From a virus: a stretch of 37,154 bases of DNA. Positions 20,986 through 31,028 of the stretch are shown here, in pieces. Within the stretch, counting starts at the first letter, position 1; each line of letters opens with the position of its first letter. Below the pieces are notes generated by a model. The model saw nothing but the letters and a program-made list of their open reading frames with translations, did no database searches and was not told the DNA's origin. A program made the position numbers and the translations under genes. The stretch spans positions 1 through 37,154 of the IMG/VR virus record IMGVR_UViG_3300030098_001818. One strand, given 5' to 3'.

Positions 20986-23900
20986 TTAGTCAAGGAAATT
21001 AAATTTTCTAAGACCATTTTGATAAACCTCTGGGCTGATGTGGTCTACTGTTGACCAAGTATCTTCTTTTCCTAAGTTGTCAGGATGTTTTAATTTTCCA
21101 GGATAACCCCATCTGTATAAAAAGCCGTCAAGTCCAGGATTCTGTATTCTTAACTGTTCTTTTACATTACTTATTTTCTTTTGCAACCTTGCAATATATG
21201 ATGCTTCATCAGGGTTAAGTCTATTGAAATCATCTCTTTGACCTTGTGTAAGTTGTTGATACCCAGACAACAAGGCTTCAGCAGTTTCAGGATCAGCTTC
21301 TGCTTCAATCACAGCTTTCTCACTTGCTTCCCAATAAAACTCAAATTGTTTCCTAGCGTTAAGATACTCTGCTTCGTAAGGTAATACATTTTTTCCTGAA
21401 GCTAAATATTGTTGTGCGTACTCGTACATTTCTGTTCCGTATTTATTTATAAACTCTGCTTCAGCTACTTCTTTTGCTCTGTAATCAAAACCAATAGGTG
21501 TGTCAAACAGTTCATTGTTTAAAACAGTTTCAATGTATATTTCTGCTATTTGATCTTCAACCTGTTCATCGTCACTGTATTTTCTGCCTAAACTTTCAAA
21601 GTATTCTTCTACTAAAGCCAAATCACCACCAGGTTCTAGCCTTGAATAAAAGTCCTTATACCTTGTTCTTCTTTCTGCTTTTATCTTTTTCCATCTGTCA
21701 CTAGAGTTAAGATCCTGTATTTTAATTAAACCATTCTTTACAGCACTTGATAGTTGTGCAAATTCGGCTTCGTAAGTTTGTTTGATTTTATCTTTTTCGT
21801 CATAGTATATTTCTTGTTGAGCATAAAGATCATCATTATTTTTATCTGATATTTGTCTTGCTAGTTTTGTGTATTCAACAATATCTTCATCTTTGTTAAT
21901 TTGATCTTTTTCCACTTTGTTAAGTTGTTGATACAGTCTTCCGTACTTGTCATAAGATAGTGTGTCTCTTCTGTTCTTTCTTCTATCCCATACACTTTGA
22001 GGTCTTGCATTTAGTCCAGAAAACTCACCAAGAGTTCCTGCAATACCATTTCTGTACGGATCACCAATCATAAGATTTTCTAACCAAAAAGGTGAAAATT
22101 GTTTACCAATGTGTTTTAAATAATCACCTTTGTCTTCAAATTCTTGACCAAGAAAGTTTGTGCCTGTCCACATATCTCTGATAAGACCTGTAACTGGTGA
22201 ACCTCTGCCAGCAAAATAATTATAGAATTGTCTAAACACACCATCTTCCATAAGGTCTTCTTCTGTCAAAGCACTATCACCAATTTTTACAGCAGCTTTT
22301 GTAAAACTTCTCCAAAAAGATCCAATACCAACACGATCATTACCAATTTTTACTTGTAAAAAACTACCGCTTCTTGGGTCAAGATCGGGTTCTTGTCCTA
22401 ATGCTTCAGACATCGCAATATATGTTCCAAGACCAAAAGCAGCCGTACCTATTAACGCTTGTCTTGCTTCATTCATTCTAAGGCCACCTGTAAATACATC
22501 TCCTAATAATGAAAAACTTGCCCTTGTATATCTTGGAGAGAAAAACAAAAAAGCTCTTTCAATTTGTTGTTGACTTGGTGATATGCCCGCTTCAAGTGGA
22601 TTTAACGCACCCGTTGCTTTATTCAAAAAATTTGTAAGACCTCTTAGACCATCTTCTGTTTTGCTTGCAGTAGCATACATAGCTTCAAAACCTTTAAGTC
22701 TTAAAACATCTGATGCGTGTGTATATGAGTCTTCAAACCTTCTTAATGTTTGATCAGTAAGTTGTTTTTTACCTTTTTCAAATGTTTCACCAACTGATTT
22801 TGAAAAAATAGAATTATCTAATCCAGCATAAATATCGGTTGCTTTTCTACCTAATGCACCACCATTGTCTACAAAGGCTTGGAGCAAACTTTTTGTAACT
22901 GGAACACCATCTTCAATAATTGTTATTTGTCTTTGGGATGCTTCTGCCATAAAAGTTTCCATAGATTCTTTTTGAAATAAAACTTTAAAACCTTGCTTAG
23001 TTGATGTTCCCCATGCCTTGTATAGATTACCAGCTTCTTTTACTCCACCAGTAAGTAATTTTGTTGTAGCAAGTCCTAGTATTGGTAAACCTTGCAGTAA
23101 AGAAAAACCAAAGTCAAAACCAGTTCTTCCAACTCTCATAGCATCTCCAATTTTGGCAGCAGTTCCTAATGCTGTAAAATCTTGTGCAGGTTTAGTTTTT
23201 TCCAAAGCTGCTATTTTATCTAAAAACTTTCTATCTGCACCACTAAAAAAATAATTTCTACCAAAAGATAATTTTTCTACATTATTTAGTTGGCTTATAA
23301 TATTTTTAATTCCAACATCATCAAGTTCATCTGCAAGTCTTGTTTGACCTGCAAGTCTTAAAATTTCTTTTGCTTTGGTTGGTGTAATATCTTTTGCTCT
23401 AAGACCTCTTAGTATTCTTGCGTGTTCATCTGCTTTTATAGAAAATAACTTTGCACCTTTTTTTGCTGCTTCTGTTACGATTTCTTTCTCTATGGATGCT
23501 TCGTCAATAATTTTAAGAGCTCCTCTTGTATATGCTTCAAGAACACCATCTATGCTATTACCAACTTTAATTTTGCCAGAATCAACAAGGTCTTGAATTT
23601 GTGTGTCAAACTCAGAGTCGTCAAATATAGACCTAGATTTTTTAATGTTTGATGAATCTGCATTTTTAATTACAGCTTTCTTTTGTGCTTCGCCCATACC
23701 TTGAAAAACCAGTTGTCTTGGAAAATATGCTCTCTTTGTAATCCTGCCATCACCAAAAAACTTTTGTGACAACCTACCAAACTCAACACCAGCTTTATCC
23801 ATTTCATTAGCAACTTCGTCAAGGTGTTTGTAAACATTTCGTATGTAGAGTAATTGATTGTCTGATAACTCAAATGCACTTAGTTTTCTAAGATCACTAG

Positions 23901-25176
23901 CTTCAAGATCTAACCAACCTTTGTTATTGTCTTTTAAAAATCTACCTGCAAATTCATCTAAACTTTCTTTTTCTTTTATCATAGGAAATGCTCTTTCAAA
24001 CAAGTTTCCAACAGCAGTTTTGTCGCCAATATCTTGATATGGTTTTTGTATCGTACTTCCACTTACTGTAAAAGTTTTTGCTTTTTTACCAGAACCAACA
24101 GTAAATTTTGAACCAACATCATCAATACTAATTCTTTCTGATATGCCTTCAATGTTGACTCTTTTGCCATCACCATCTAATACAAATTTCTTAGCTTGAA
24201 CAGCAACTTGACCAGCTTCATCAACATCAAACAAAAGTTCTCCAGCAGTTTTTCTTGATGCTAATCCTCTTGATAATGATAATTTTGCTGAAGAAGGTAA
24301 TATACCTGCCATCGCACCAGCAATCCTGTTTTCTCTAATACCTGCCAAAATATTAAGTTTACCAACTGCTTTCTGAACACTGTCAGTTGTATCTATTGTG
24401 TAGTTTTGTCCTCTAACAACTTTTGTAAATTTCATAGCCATTGGGCCAAGAAAAGGAACAGTCTTAAGTCTTTCTGTTAATTTATTAAGACCTTGTTTAT
24501 TTATTGTTTTTTCAGCAATTCTGTCTGCTACTTTTTGCTCAGACAAAATTCTTTTAAATGATTTAGTGCCTGCCACTGCTTTTGCACCAGCTTGTCCAGC
24601 CTTAAATACTTTACTTACAGTACCCACGCCAAGATAAGTAAGAGGATCAAACAAAAGTTCTGTTGTAAATGCAGCACCTCTTCTAAACTCTTTGTTATCT
24701 TTTGCTTCTAGGTAGGCCTGTCTATTTGCTTGTAAAAAACTTTTTCCTTCTTTTTGAAGCTCTCTTCTTCTGTTACCAATTAATTTATAAGTTGGTGTGT
24801 CTGTACCTACTCCACCTTTTTCTTTTTGTATTTCAGGACTTGATTCAACAATTCTTCTTAACAATTCATTTCTTGTAATAGTCTGAAATGCAAGCGAAGC
24901 AGCCGTATCAGCAGTAAATCCTATTGCCGATCCAATCCTTGATAAAGTTGTCTTAGGTTGCTGTGGTCTCTCTACTCTACCTAAAACAGTCGGTGATGTT
25001 CTGTCTGTTTTTCTTTGCAAACTTTGTTCACCTTGTTGACCAAGTGGTGTTGTAGGTTGTTGAACCAAAGGTGTTGTTCCAGCAAGTCTTGCTTGTTCTG
25101 CAAGTCTTCTTGCTTCTCTTTCTCTTCTTCTTCGATCCCTTCTATTTGGATCACCTATACTTAAAGGACTAACCAT
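20986..25176 (-). CDS. giant virion protein (1,396 residues), internal/ejection protein candidate
   Basis: This is the largest gene, mostly helical. Residues 1-100 are disordered, with a strongly basic Arg/Glu patch (RRDRRRREREARRLAEQARL) and Gln/Pro repeats. Later parts include a hydrophobic segment near ALIGTAAFGLGTYIAMSEAL and a FFSPRYTRASFSLLGDVF patch. The C-terminal 400 residues are charged helices rich in Tyr/Glu/Lys (EEYFESLGRKYSDDEQVEDQ). I recognise no catalytic motif. Length, order between portal and scaffold genes, and composition fit internal virion proteins ejected with DNA by short-tailed phages. It overlaps its upstream gene by one base. Confidence 0.6.
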   Translation of the reverse strand: MVSPLSIGDPNRRDRRRREREARRLAEQARLAGTTPLVQQPTTPLGQQGEQSLQRKTDRTSPTVLGRVERPQQPKTTLSRIGSAIGFTADTAASLAFQTITRNELLRRIVESSPEIQKEKGGVGTDTPTYKLIGNRRRELQKEGKSFLQANRQAYLEAKDNKEFRRGAAFTTELLFDPLTYLGVGTVSKVFKAGQAGAKAVAGTKSFKRILSEQKVADRIAEKTINKQGLNKLTERLKTVPFLGPMAMKFTKVVRGQNYTIDTTDSVQKAVGKLNILAGIRENRIAGAMAGILPSSAKLSLSRGLASRKTAGELLFDVDEAGQVAVQAKKFVLDGDGKRVNIEGISERISIDDVGSKFTVGSGKKAKTFTVSGSTIQKPYQDIGDKTAVGNLFERAFPMIKEKESLDEFAGRFLKDNNKGWLDLEASDLRKLSAFELSDNQLLYIRNVYKHLDEVANEMDKAGVEFGRLSQKFFGDGRITKRAYFPRQLVFQGMGEAQKKAVIKNADSSNIKKSRSIFDDSEFDTQIQDLVDSGKIKVGNSIDGVLEAYTRGALKIIDEASIEKEIVTEAAKKGAKLFSIKADEHARILRGLRAKDITPTKAKEILRLAGQTRLADELDDVGIKNIISQLNNVEKLSFGRNYFFSGADRKFLDKIAALEKTKPAQDFTALGTAAKIGDAMRVGRTGFDFGFSLLQGLPILGLATTKLLTGGVKEAGNLYKAWGTSTKQGFKVLFQKESMETFMAEASQRQITIIEDGVPVTKSLLQAFVDNGGALGRKATDIYAGLDNSIFSKSVGETFEKGKKQLTDQTLRRFEDSYTHASDVLRLKGFEAMYATASKTEDGLRGLTNFLNKATGALNPLEAGISPSQQQIERAFLFFSPRYTRASFSLLGDVFTGGLRMNEARQALIGTAAFGLGTYIAMSEALGQEPDLDPRSGSFLQVKIGNDRVGIGSFWRSFTKAAVKIGDSALTEEDLMEDGVFRQFYNYFAGRGSPVTGLIRDMWTGTNFLGQEFEDKGDYLKHIGKQFSPFWLENLMIGDPYRNGIAGTLGEFSGLNARPQSVWDRRKNRRDTLSYDKYGRLYQQLNKVEKDQINKDEDIVEYTKLARQISDKNNDDLYAQQEIYYDEKDKIKQTYEAEFAQLSSAVKNGLIKIQDLNSSDRWKKIKAERRTRYKDFYSRLEPGGDLALVEEYFESLGRKYSDDEQVEDQIAEIYIETVLNNELFDTPIGFDYRAKEVAEAEFINKYGTEMYEYAQQYLASGKNVLPYEAEYLNARKQFEFYWEASEKAVIEAEADPETAEALLSGYQQLTQGQRDDFNRLNPDEASYIARLQKKISNVKEQLRIQNPGLDGFLYRWGYPGKLKHPDNLGKEDTWSTVDHISPEVYQNGLRKFNFLD

Positions 25177-27386
25177 TAGTACCTCAATGTTCTTGGTGTG
25201 AATACTCCAAAATTATCAGGAAGTTGATCTCCAGGTGTATTACCTGCTGCAATATCCTCTAAATCACTTGGTGATGTTCCACCTGCTGCTGCTGCACCTT
25301 GTAGTGTTGCTAATCCTAACGGATTAAGATTACTAAGTTGCTGTTCGTTTAAAGCACTTACATCTATGTTTATTGGACTAGAGGGTAGCATATTTTGATT
25401 TATTTGAGTTTGATTTGTTGTAGATGGTGTAACAGGTGTAGTTCCTGGTCTAAATATTGGTTGTCCGTCTGCGTAACCAATTATGTTGCTAGGATCAAGT
25501 TGCACATTATTTTGAGGTGCAAAAGGACTTGTTGGTATTTGCCCTCTTAGAAGAGGAGATCCACCTGAAGCCACTATTGCTGCCAACTGTGCAGGGTTTG
25601 AATATATATCTGCAATATTTCTAAATGTTTGAGGTGCTTGTTGAGCTCTTACAAGTTCAAGTTCTGCCTGTCTTTGTCTTTGAGCTTCTTGTTCCTGTCT
25701 TTGCAGTAATTGTTGTGGTGTAAATCCTTGTACAAATCTTTGTTGACCTGCTTCAAGTGGTTGACCACTTTCATCTAATGGTGAGAAAAAACCACCCAAT
25801 AATCCACCAGATTGTCTAAGAGCTTCTTCTTGCAACCTTTGTTGTCTAGCAGCAACTTCTTCTGTGCCAAGCGGTGTAAGTCTTTCTCTAAACTGACCTG
25901 TCCTATTTCCTTGTTCATCAAGCACAGCTTCTTGAACTAATCTTCCACCAGATGCTTGGATAGATCTTGTTGATCTTTCTAAATCTTCAAGTTGATTTAT
26001 ATCTAAAGTACCTGCTGGGCCACCAACAAGACCTCCTGATGCACTTACTTGAGCTTGTAAAATATCATCTGCTGAACCCTGCAAATCAGTTATTGCTTGA
26101 ATTTGTTGTGCATACTGTGCCAAAAGTAATTCAACCGCAGGGTTTGGTACTGTTCTTGTTACAGTTGTAGTTTCATAAGGATTTGTTACTGCGTTAAATG
26201 GTTTTGTTGGATCAGCTAATACTCTCTCTTGATCTGTTACTCTTACAAATAAATTGTTTGGATCAAGTATTTCAGGTGGGAATCCAGGAAAATCTTGAGG
26301 TGTAATATTTCTTGGGTTACCTTCTTGGTCTAATGGTAGACTTAAACCTAAAGTTGGTGAAGAAGCTAAGAAATTAGTAAGAGCTTCAGTAGGCTCAAAA
26401 TCAAGAAAACTTGAATCAAGATCTTCAACAACAACATTATTGGTCGGTAATCCTGGTGTAAAATCACCCTGTGGTATTTGACCTTCTATGTTTTCAACTT
26501 GTGTATCAAGTGGAGTATCAGTAGGTTCACCAAAATCAAATTCTAAGTTTTCATTAAATACTTCTCTACCTGTAAAGAAATTCAAGGGCATTGACCCATC
26601 TGTCTTACCAGTCTGTTCAAAGTCTCTGCCAACTGATTCAAATATTTCTGGCATTGGCCCTCTTGATTTTTGAATAAGATTTCTAAACATAACTTCATTT
26701 AAAGTTCCTGCTTGTTCACTTGTAAATTCAAGATCTGTAGGCTCTAAGGTATTCCAGTTTTTATTATTATTAAACGCTTCGTCTGTAACATGATATTCAA
26801 CAGAAAAAGGATTTGAGTAAACATTATCTTGACCAGGTGCAACTAATACATAACCATCAAAAACAACATCCCCTCTGTCACCAACTTCGTTATATTCGTA
26901 AAATCTATATACCGCACCATTTCTATTCTCTTCCCTTACAAGTCTTCTTTCAAAAAACCTACCAAATTGTTGATAATTACTTGGATCATAAAATGTTTGT
27001 TCTATACTTGGTGCATTAGCAAAACTAAAAAATCCTCCCATACCAGGAACTTGTGCACCTGTAAGTACATCTTCGTTTCCTGTAGTTGGTGGTGGATCTG
27101 GTGTTGGATCTGGTGGTTCTATGATATTTGTAATACTTGTAGACCCTCCCATAGGAACAGATGTTCCACTAGGGATTGGTGTACTAAAGAAAGCTGCATT
27201 ACCTCCTCCAGCACTATCTGGCAATCTTGTTGTTATTGGAGTATTAGATCCTTTTTCGGTTACATTTAAAATTGTGCTACCCGACTCTTGTGCATCAGCG
27301 TTTGCTAATTGTGCAGCGAAAGCCGCTGTAGGTGCTTCAATATCGTATGATAGACCATTTTGTAAATTTACTGTAAATATTGCCAT
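25176..27386 (-). CDS. large low-complexity virion protein
   Basis: The gene encodes 736 residues rich in Pro, Gln, Asn, Thr and Gly. A short folded start (AIFTVNLQNGLSYDIEAPTA) is followed by Pro/Thr linkers (EPPDPTPDPPPTTGNED). A middle domain has FFERRLVREENRNGAVYRFY and VFDGYVLVAPGQDN. A long Gln-rich helical part (PQQLLQRQEQEAQRQRQAEL) and a disordered C-terminus complete it. Such proteins in the portal-to-scaffold interval are often internal virion or portal-plug components. I recognise no family. Confidence 0.6.
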   Translation of the reverse strand: MAIFTVNLQNGLSYDIEAPTAAFAAQLANADAQESGSTILNVTEKGSNTPITTRLPDSAGGGNAAFFSTPIPSGTSVPMGGSTSITNIIEPPDPTPDPPPTTGNEDVLTGAQVPGMGGFFSFANAPSIEQTFYDPSNYQQFGRFFERRLVREENRNGAVYRFYEYNEVGDRGDVVFDGYVLVAPGQDNVYSNPFSVEYHVTDEAFNNNKNWNTLEPTDLEFTSEQAGTLNEVMFRNLIQKSRGPMPEIFESVGRDFEQTGKTDGSMPLNFFTGREVFNENLEFDFGEPTDTPLDTQVENIEGQIPQGDFTPGLPTNNVVVEDLDSSFLDFEPTEALTNFLASSPTLGLSLPLDQEGNPRNITPQDFPGFPPEILDPNNLFVRVTDQERVLADPTKPFNAVTNPYETTTVTRTVPNPAVELLLAQYAQQIQAITDLQGSADDILQAQVSASGGLVGGPAGTLDINQLEDLERSTRSIQASGGRLVQEAVLDEQGNRTGQFRERLTPLGTEEVAARQQRLQEEALRQSGGLLGGFFSPLDESGQPLEAGQQRFVQGFTPQQLLQRQEQEAQRQRQAELELVRAQQAPQTFRNIADIYSNPAQLAAIVASGGSPLLRGQIPTSPFAPQNNVQLDPSNIIGYADGQPIFRPGTTPVTPSTTNQTQINQNMLPSSPINIDVSALNEQQLSNLNPLGLATLQGAAAAGGTSPSDLEDIAAGNTPGDQLPDNFGVFTPRTLRY

Positions 27387-27388
27387 GT

Positions 27389-27571
27389 TTATATCCTAAA
27401 TGGGTTGTTGTTCATATTCAAGGGGTTTTGTTTTCTTTTTGGTTTTTCTTTTGGCATCTCAGGTTTAACAACATCCTTAAAAGATATGTCAGCTTGTTCC
27501 AAGAATTTGCCAACCATTGTGTCAAACTCCCCGAAAGCTATATCTATTGATGTGTTTTTCTTCTTTGCCAT
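27389..27571 (-). CDS. small protein between portal and virion protein genes
   Basis: The gene encodes 60 residues. A helical N-terminal half (IAFGEFDTMVGKFLEQADIS) is followed by a Lys/Pro-rich tail (EMPKEKPKRKQNPLNMNNNP). Its ATG overlaps the portal stop (TAATG). Function unknown; position suggests a head-assembly cofactor. Confidence 0.6.
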   Translation of the reverse strand: MAKKKNTSIDIAFGEFDTMVGKFLEQADISFKDVVKPEMPKEKPKRKQNPLNMNNNPFRI

Positions 27572-29499
27572 TATACTCCTAGTCCTGGTGGTAGATCTCT
27601 TCCTTGCACTCTTCTGTTTCCAGTACGAGGTGAAGCTATCTGTCTACCGACTAATTCTTGTTCTCTTAAACTCCCAGGAACAACAGGTCTTGTATTTGTC
27701 TCTACTCTTGCCCTTTCTGTCGCAGGAGATCTTTGAGGTTGGTTAGTTGTACTAAAATTACCAGCATTAGGTAATTGTGTTTGTCCTTGAGTGTTAAGTA
27801 TATTCTGTGCTATCTGTTCAGCTTCTTGTCCGCTTGCTGCACCACTTGCTTCAACTAACTGTTGGAGTATTGGCACTCTTCTAGCAGCTTCACCTTGCAA
27901 TACTTGTTGTACTTGCTCACTCTTTAGGAATCCTTCTGCAAGTAATTTAGATCTTACTTCAAGTGCATTTGACACACCTGCTTTTCTAAGTGCAGTATCT
28001 TGATCAATGAATCCTGTTCTCCAAAGACTATTGTAAAGATTTAGTTTTCTTTCCTGTTCTTCTGGAGATGTAGGAGTAAGTTGTACCATGTTTACATAGT
28101 GACCTCTAATATCGTTTGGTCTTATGATTGCATCCATAGGCCCTGTTTCTGTTTTACCAAATACAGTTACCTTGTCTTGAATTACATTCTCGATAATGTG
28201 CAAGATAATAGAGTTTCTATCTTGTAATCCTCTCTGGGCTGCTTCTACATACGCACCAAAGTTAAGTGCAGCTATACCTGCTAATACAGCCGTATGATAA
28301 CCACTTGCAGCACCAGTTGGTCTTTGACCTCTTGATACGGCAGGTGCAGTGTTATCCTCAATAGCTTGTTGCATCATCTGCTGTGCAACCACAATAGAAC
28401 TCGGTGGATCTGGTGTGATTGCTCTTTCTATGTTTACGTTTTGAGGTAAGAAGTTCTTAGCACCAGGTGTCTCTTCGTACTGTTCCATAACCTGTTCTGT
28501 AATACCAGGAGGACCTCTAAAGTCTCTAGTAGGCCAAGCACTGTTACCAACAATATCTAGGTACTGAGATGCAAGTCTTGATTCTGCTCTAAGCATATCA
28601 AAGTTACCATGCAGTATTCCTCTGTAGAGTTTTTCGGGATCATACCCGTCACTCATTAGACCTGTGTGGGGCCAGTACATTGTAAAAGGCAAAGTCTTGT
28701 AGCCGTGTCGCTTCGGCTCTAATGCGAATTTGCCCTCAGCCATGTAACATACTTGACTGTGAGTCCAGGTTTCCACAAATTCCACTGTTCCTTCTACAGG
28801 TCCATCCCATGACGGAAAGTGAGCTTTTACCCATGATGCATCAATTTCGTAAAAGTGCATCACCCATCGTGGGTTCTGTATATTGTTGATATCCCAAACC
28901 ATCATCTTGGGATTTACGCAAGTTGAGGTTATAGGCCAGTTTATATTTCTTCTGTTAAGTACATCTTGTAGTTGCTCTTGATAATTACCAATGTCACCAT
29001 CTTCTGGTGGCTCAGGAAACTCTTCCCATCTGTTGGCTGCAAATTCAGTCTTTTCAAAGGCAACTCCATAAAGTGCCATGTGTTTTGCTGTTTCTCTTCT
29101 TGTTGGTGAGAACTGCTCAAGCATATGATTCGCACCCCTGAGAAACTTCTCAAGCAGTTCTGCTCTTGCACTTCCTTTAGGGCCTGGTGGTGGTACTGAT
29201 ATATCTAAAAATTGTGGTGTGACGTGAGCAACAAGTGTGTTGATTGTTGAACTTGCAGTTCCAAGTCTTATCTGTGAACCTGTCTCTGGAACTGAAAAAT
29301 CAAAGTTTGATAAATAAAAATCTTCGGCTTCTTCGCAGTTGTCGTAGAATGTGTCAAATTTTCTTCTTCCGCTTTCAAGAGTATTCTCTACCCACTCAAT
29401 AGTAAGTAAAGGCTCTTCTAACGGATTAGCACCCTCTCGTGCTATCTCTTCTTCAGGGTTGACACTGCTGCCAGAACCTGAACCATAACTCATTGTCAT
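27571..29499 (-). CDS. portal protein
   Basis: The gene encodes 642 residues, in the size range of large podovirus-type portals. It directly follows the large terminase gene with an ATGA overlap. Visible segments include RKFDTFYDNCEEAEDFYLSN, STINTLVAHVTPQFLDISVP, KHMALYGVAFEKTEF, DINNIQNPRWVMHFYEIDAS and LYRGILHGNFDMLRAESRLA, followed by a helical C-terminus with a Gln/Ala-rich region. The assignment rests on length, the wing/stem-like middle and the terminase-portal order. It forms the dodecameric DNA entry ring. Confidence 0.8.
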   Translation of the reverse strand: MTMSYGSGSGSSVNPEEEIAREGANPLEEPLLTIEWVENTLESGRRKFDTFYDNCEEAEDFYLSNFDFSVPETGSQIRLGTASSTINTLVAHVTPQFLDISVPPPGPKGSARAELLEKFLRGANHMLEQFSPTRRETAKHMALYGVAFEKTEFAANRWEEFPEPPEDGDIGNYQEQLQDVLNRRNINWPITSTCVNPKMMVWDINNIQNPRWVMHFYEIDASWVKAHFPSWDGPVEGTVEFVETWTHSQVCYMAEGKFALEPKRHGYKTLPFTMYWPHTGLMSDGYDPEKLYRGILHGNFDMLRAESRLASQYLDIVGNSAWPTRDFRGPPGITEQVMEQYEETPGAKNFLPQNVNIERAITPDPPSSIVVAQQMMQQAIEDNTAPAVSRGQRPTGAASGYHTAVLAGIAALNFGAYVEAAQRGLQDRNSIILHIIENVIQDKVTVFGKTETGPMDAIIRPNDIRGHYVNMVQLTPTSPEEQERKLNLYNSLWRTGFIDQDTALRKAGVSNALEVRSKLLAEGFLKSEQVQQVLQGEAARRVPILQQLVEASGAASGQEAEQIAQNILNTQGQTQLPNAGNFSTTNQPQRSPATERARVETNTRPVVPGSLREQELVGRQIASPRTGNRRVQGRDLPPGLGV

Positions 29500-31010
29500 A
29501 AGGCTTTAGTTCCTTCTTCTTCCATGGCAAGGAGTTTTCTCTCTTCTCTCCACCTCAAGATCCTCGATCCCTTGCTTCTGTAGTTGCTATTTAGAGGTTT
29601 AATACCTCGTTTTGATCTAGGAGCTGTAAGTAGTTCCATGACTTCTTGTGCAGGATCGCAAGCCATTAAAGCTAAACATTCTGCATCAACCCAGTCATCC
29701 CTACCTCCAGACACCGAATAGAACTGGTGACCTCGATTTGCCGTTTCCCTATGAGCAATATCTTCTAACTGACTTATTAGTTTACCCCAACTCTGTGGAA
29801 ATGCAACAGTCTCTTTTTCAAGTGACAATGCATAATCTAAGAACAACTGATACTTTTTACTTGGTGTAAAGTTGTATCCTATTACAGGAATAGAATGTTC
29901 TAGTAATTCACGATACAGCACATCTTCTCCCAGTTTACCACCCAGTCCTGTTGAGTCCATGTAGACCTCTTCTATGTTCCATCTAATAGCTTCATTCTTG
30001 ATTGTTTCTACCTGAAGTGACCAATCAGTCTTTGTAAGTTCTACAGCAAATACGGATGTTCTTGTCATTCTATCTTTGATTACCATGACTGTTGGATCAT
30101 TGGCTCTACCTAAGTCAAGACCTGCAACATAACTTGCTTCTTCAAGTGGCTGCATAAGTTCGTAGGCATCTTTGGTGTATGCCTTTGTTATATTTCTAAA
30201 AAAGTTACCTGCTCCCTCTGGTTGTTTTGCCATGTAGAATCTCTCCCATATACCCTCAGTAAGAGATCCTTTCTCTTCTTCAATCTCAAGTCTGTCATCT
30301 TCTGTAAGGTAGGGGTTGTCAAAGGTGGATGCGTGAAAAGCCTGTCTTCTTGTAGAAGGGGTTTCCTTTGCAATCTTAAAGTTCCTTGCAAACCAATGCT
30401 GAGAACTCTCTGGAGGAACACCCTCAACAATGGCCCTACCCAATCTTCCAGGAGAGTTAAGTGTAGGTCTGACCTTGTTCCACGCAGCTTCTTTGATGTC
30501 TTGGGATTCTGCCATGTGTAGAAAATCAAGACCTACAGTCTGTAATCCTTCAGGGTTGTCAGCAGACTTAAGTTCCCAAAATACAGATTGTCTCCATCTG
30601 TTGGGTAACCAGTTGCCTTTCTCATCTTTTAAATCTAACCATACATGTAAGTCATCTTGTTTAAATCCACCACCTCTACCACCAGCTTGTGCTTTGGTTC
30701 TCGTTTTACGAACTATGTGTTTTGGAATAAAGGCCTGCATCTCATTCCATACCTGCATCATCTGAGCTCTTGTAGGTGCAACAGTCCAAATATGAATAGG
30801 AGGTACAAGTCCTGCTTGTTCTGCGGTTAACTTTTCTTTCTTACCTGGAAACTGTACAGGGTTTATTGATGCTTCTCTGATTTGTCGTAATGCTTCCTGT
30901 AGAGCAGATCTAGTTTTACCTGCTCGTCTTCCAGCCTGTACAAATTTAATTTTAGCTTTTGACTCGTGCATTTCTTTTTGCCAAGGATACGCTTCATATA
31001 GGTTAGCCAT
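29496..31010 (-). CDS. terL: large terminase subunit (packaging ATPase and nuclease)
   Basis: The gene encodes 504 residues. Walker A is AGRRAGKTR at 26-34. A Walker B-like strand GLDFLHMAE is at 160-168. The RNase H-like nuclease domain has AGLDLGRANDPTVMV (acid D299), VYMDSTGLGG (D352) and GGRDDWVDAECLALM (D438/D439/D442). This order of ATPase then nuclease is the complete large-terminase architecture. It pumps DNA through the portal and cuts concatemers. It lies 18 nt downstream of the putative small-subunit gene and overlaps the portal gene by 4 nt. Confidence 0.93.
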   Translation of the reverse strand: MANLYEAYPWQKEMHESKAKIKFVQAGRRAGKTRSALQEALRQIREASINPVQFPGKKEKLTAEQAGLVPPIHIWTVAPTRAQMMQVWNEMQAFIPKHIVRKTRTKAQAGGRGGGFKQDDLHVWLDLKDEKGNWLPNRWRQSVFWELKSADNPEGLQTVGLDFLHMAESQDIKEAAWNKVRPTLNSPGRLGRAIVEGVPPESSQHWFARNFKIAKETPSTRRQAFHASTFDNPYLTEDDRLEIEEEKGSLTEGIWERFYMAKQPEGAGNFFRNITKAYTKDAYELMQPLEEASYVAGLDLGRANDPTVMVIKDRMTRTSVFAVELTKTDWSLQVETIKNEAIRWNIEEVYMDSTGLGGKLGEDVLYRELLEHSIPVIGYNFTPSKKYQLFLDYALSLEKETVAFPQSWGKLISQLEDIAHRETANRGHQFYSVSGGRDDWVDAECLALMACDPAQEVMELLTAPRSKRGIKPLNSNYRSKGSRILRWREERKLLAMEEEGTKAL

Positions 31011-31028
31011 TTATTTCTCCTATCCATA

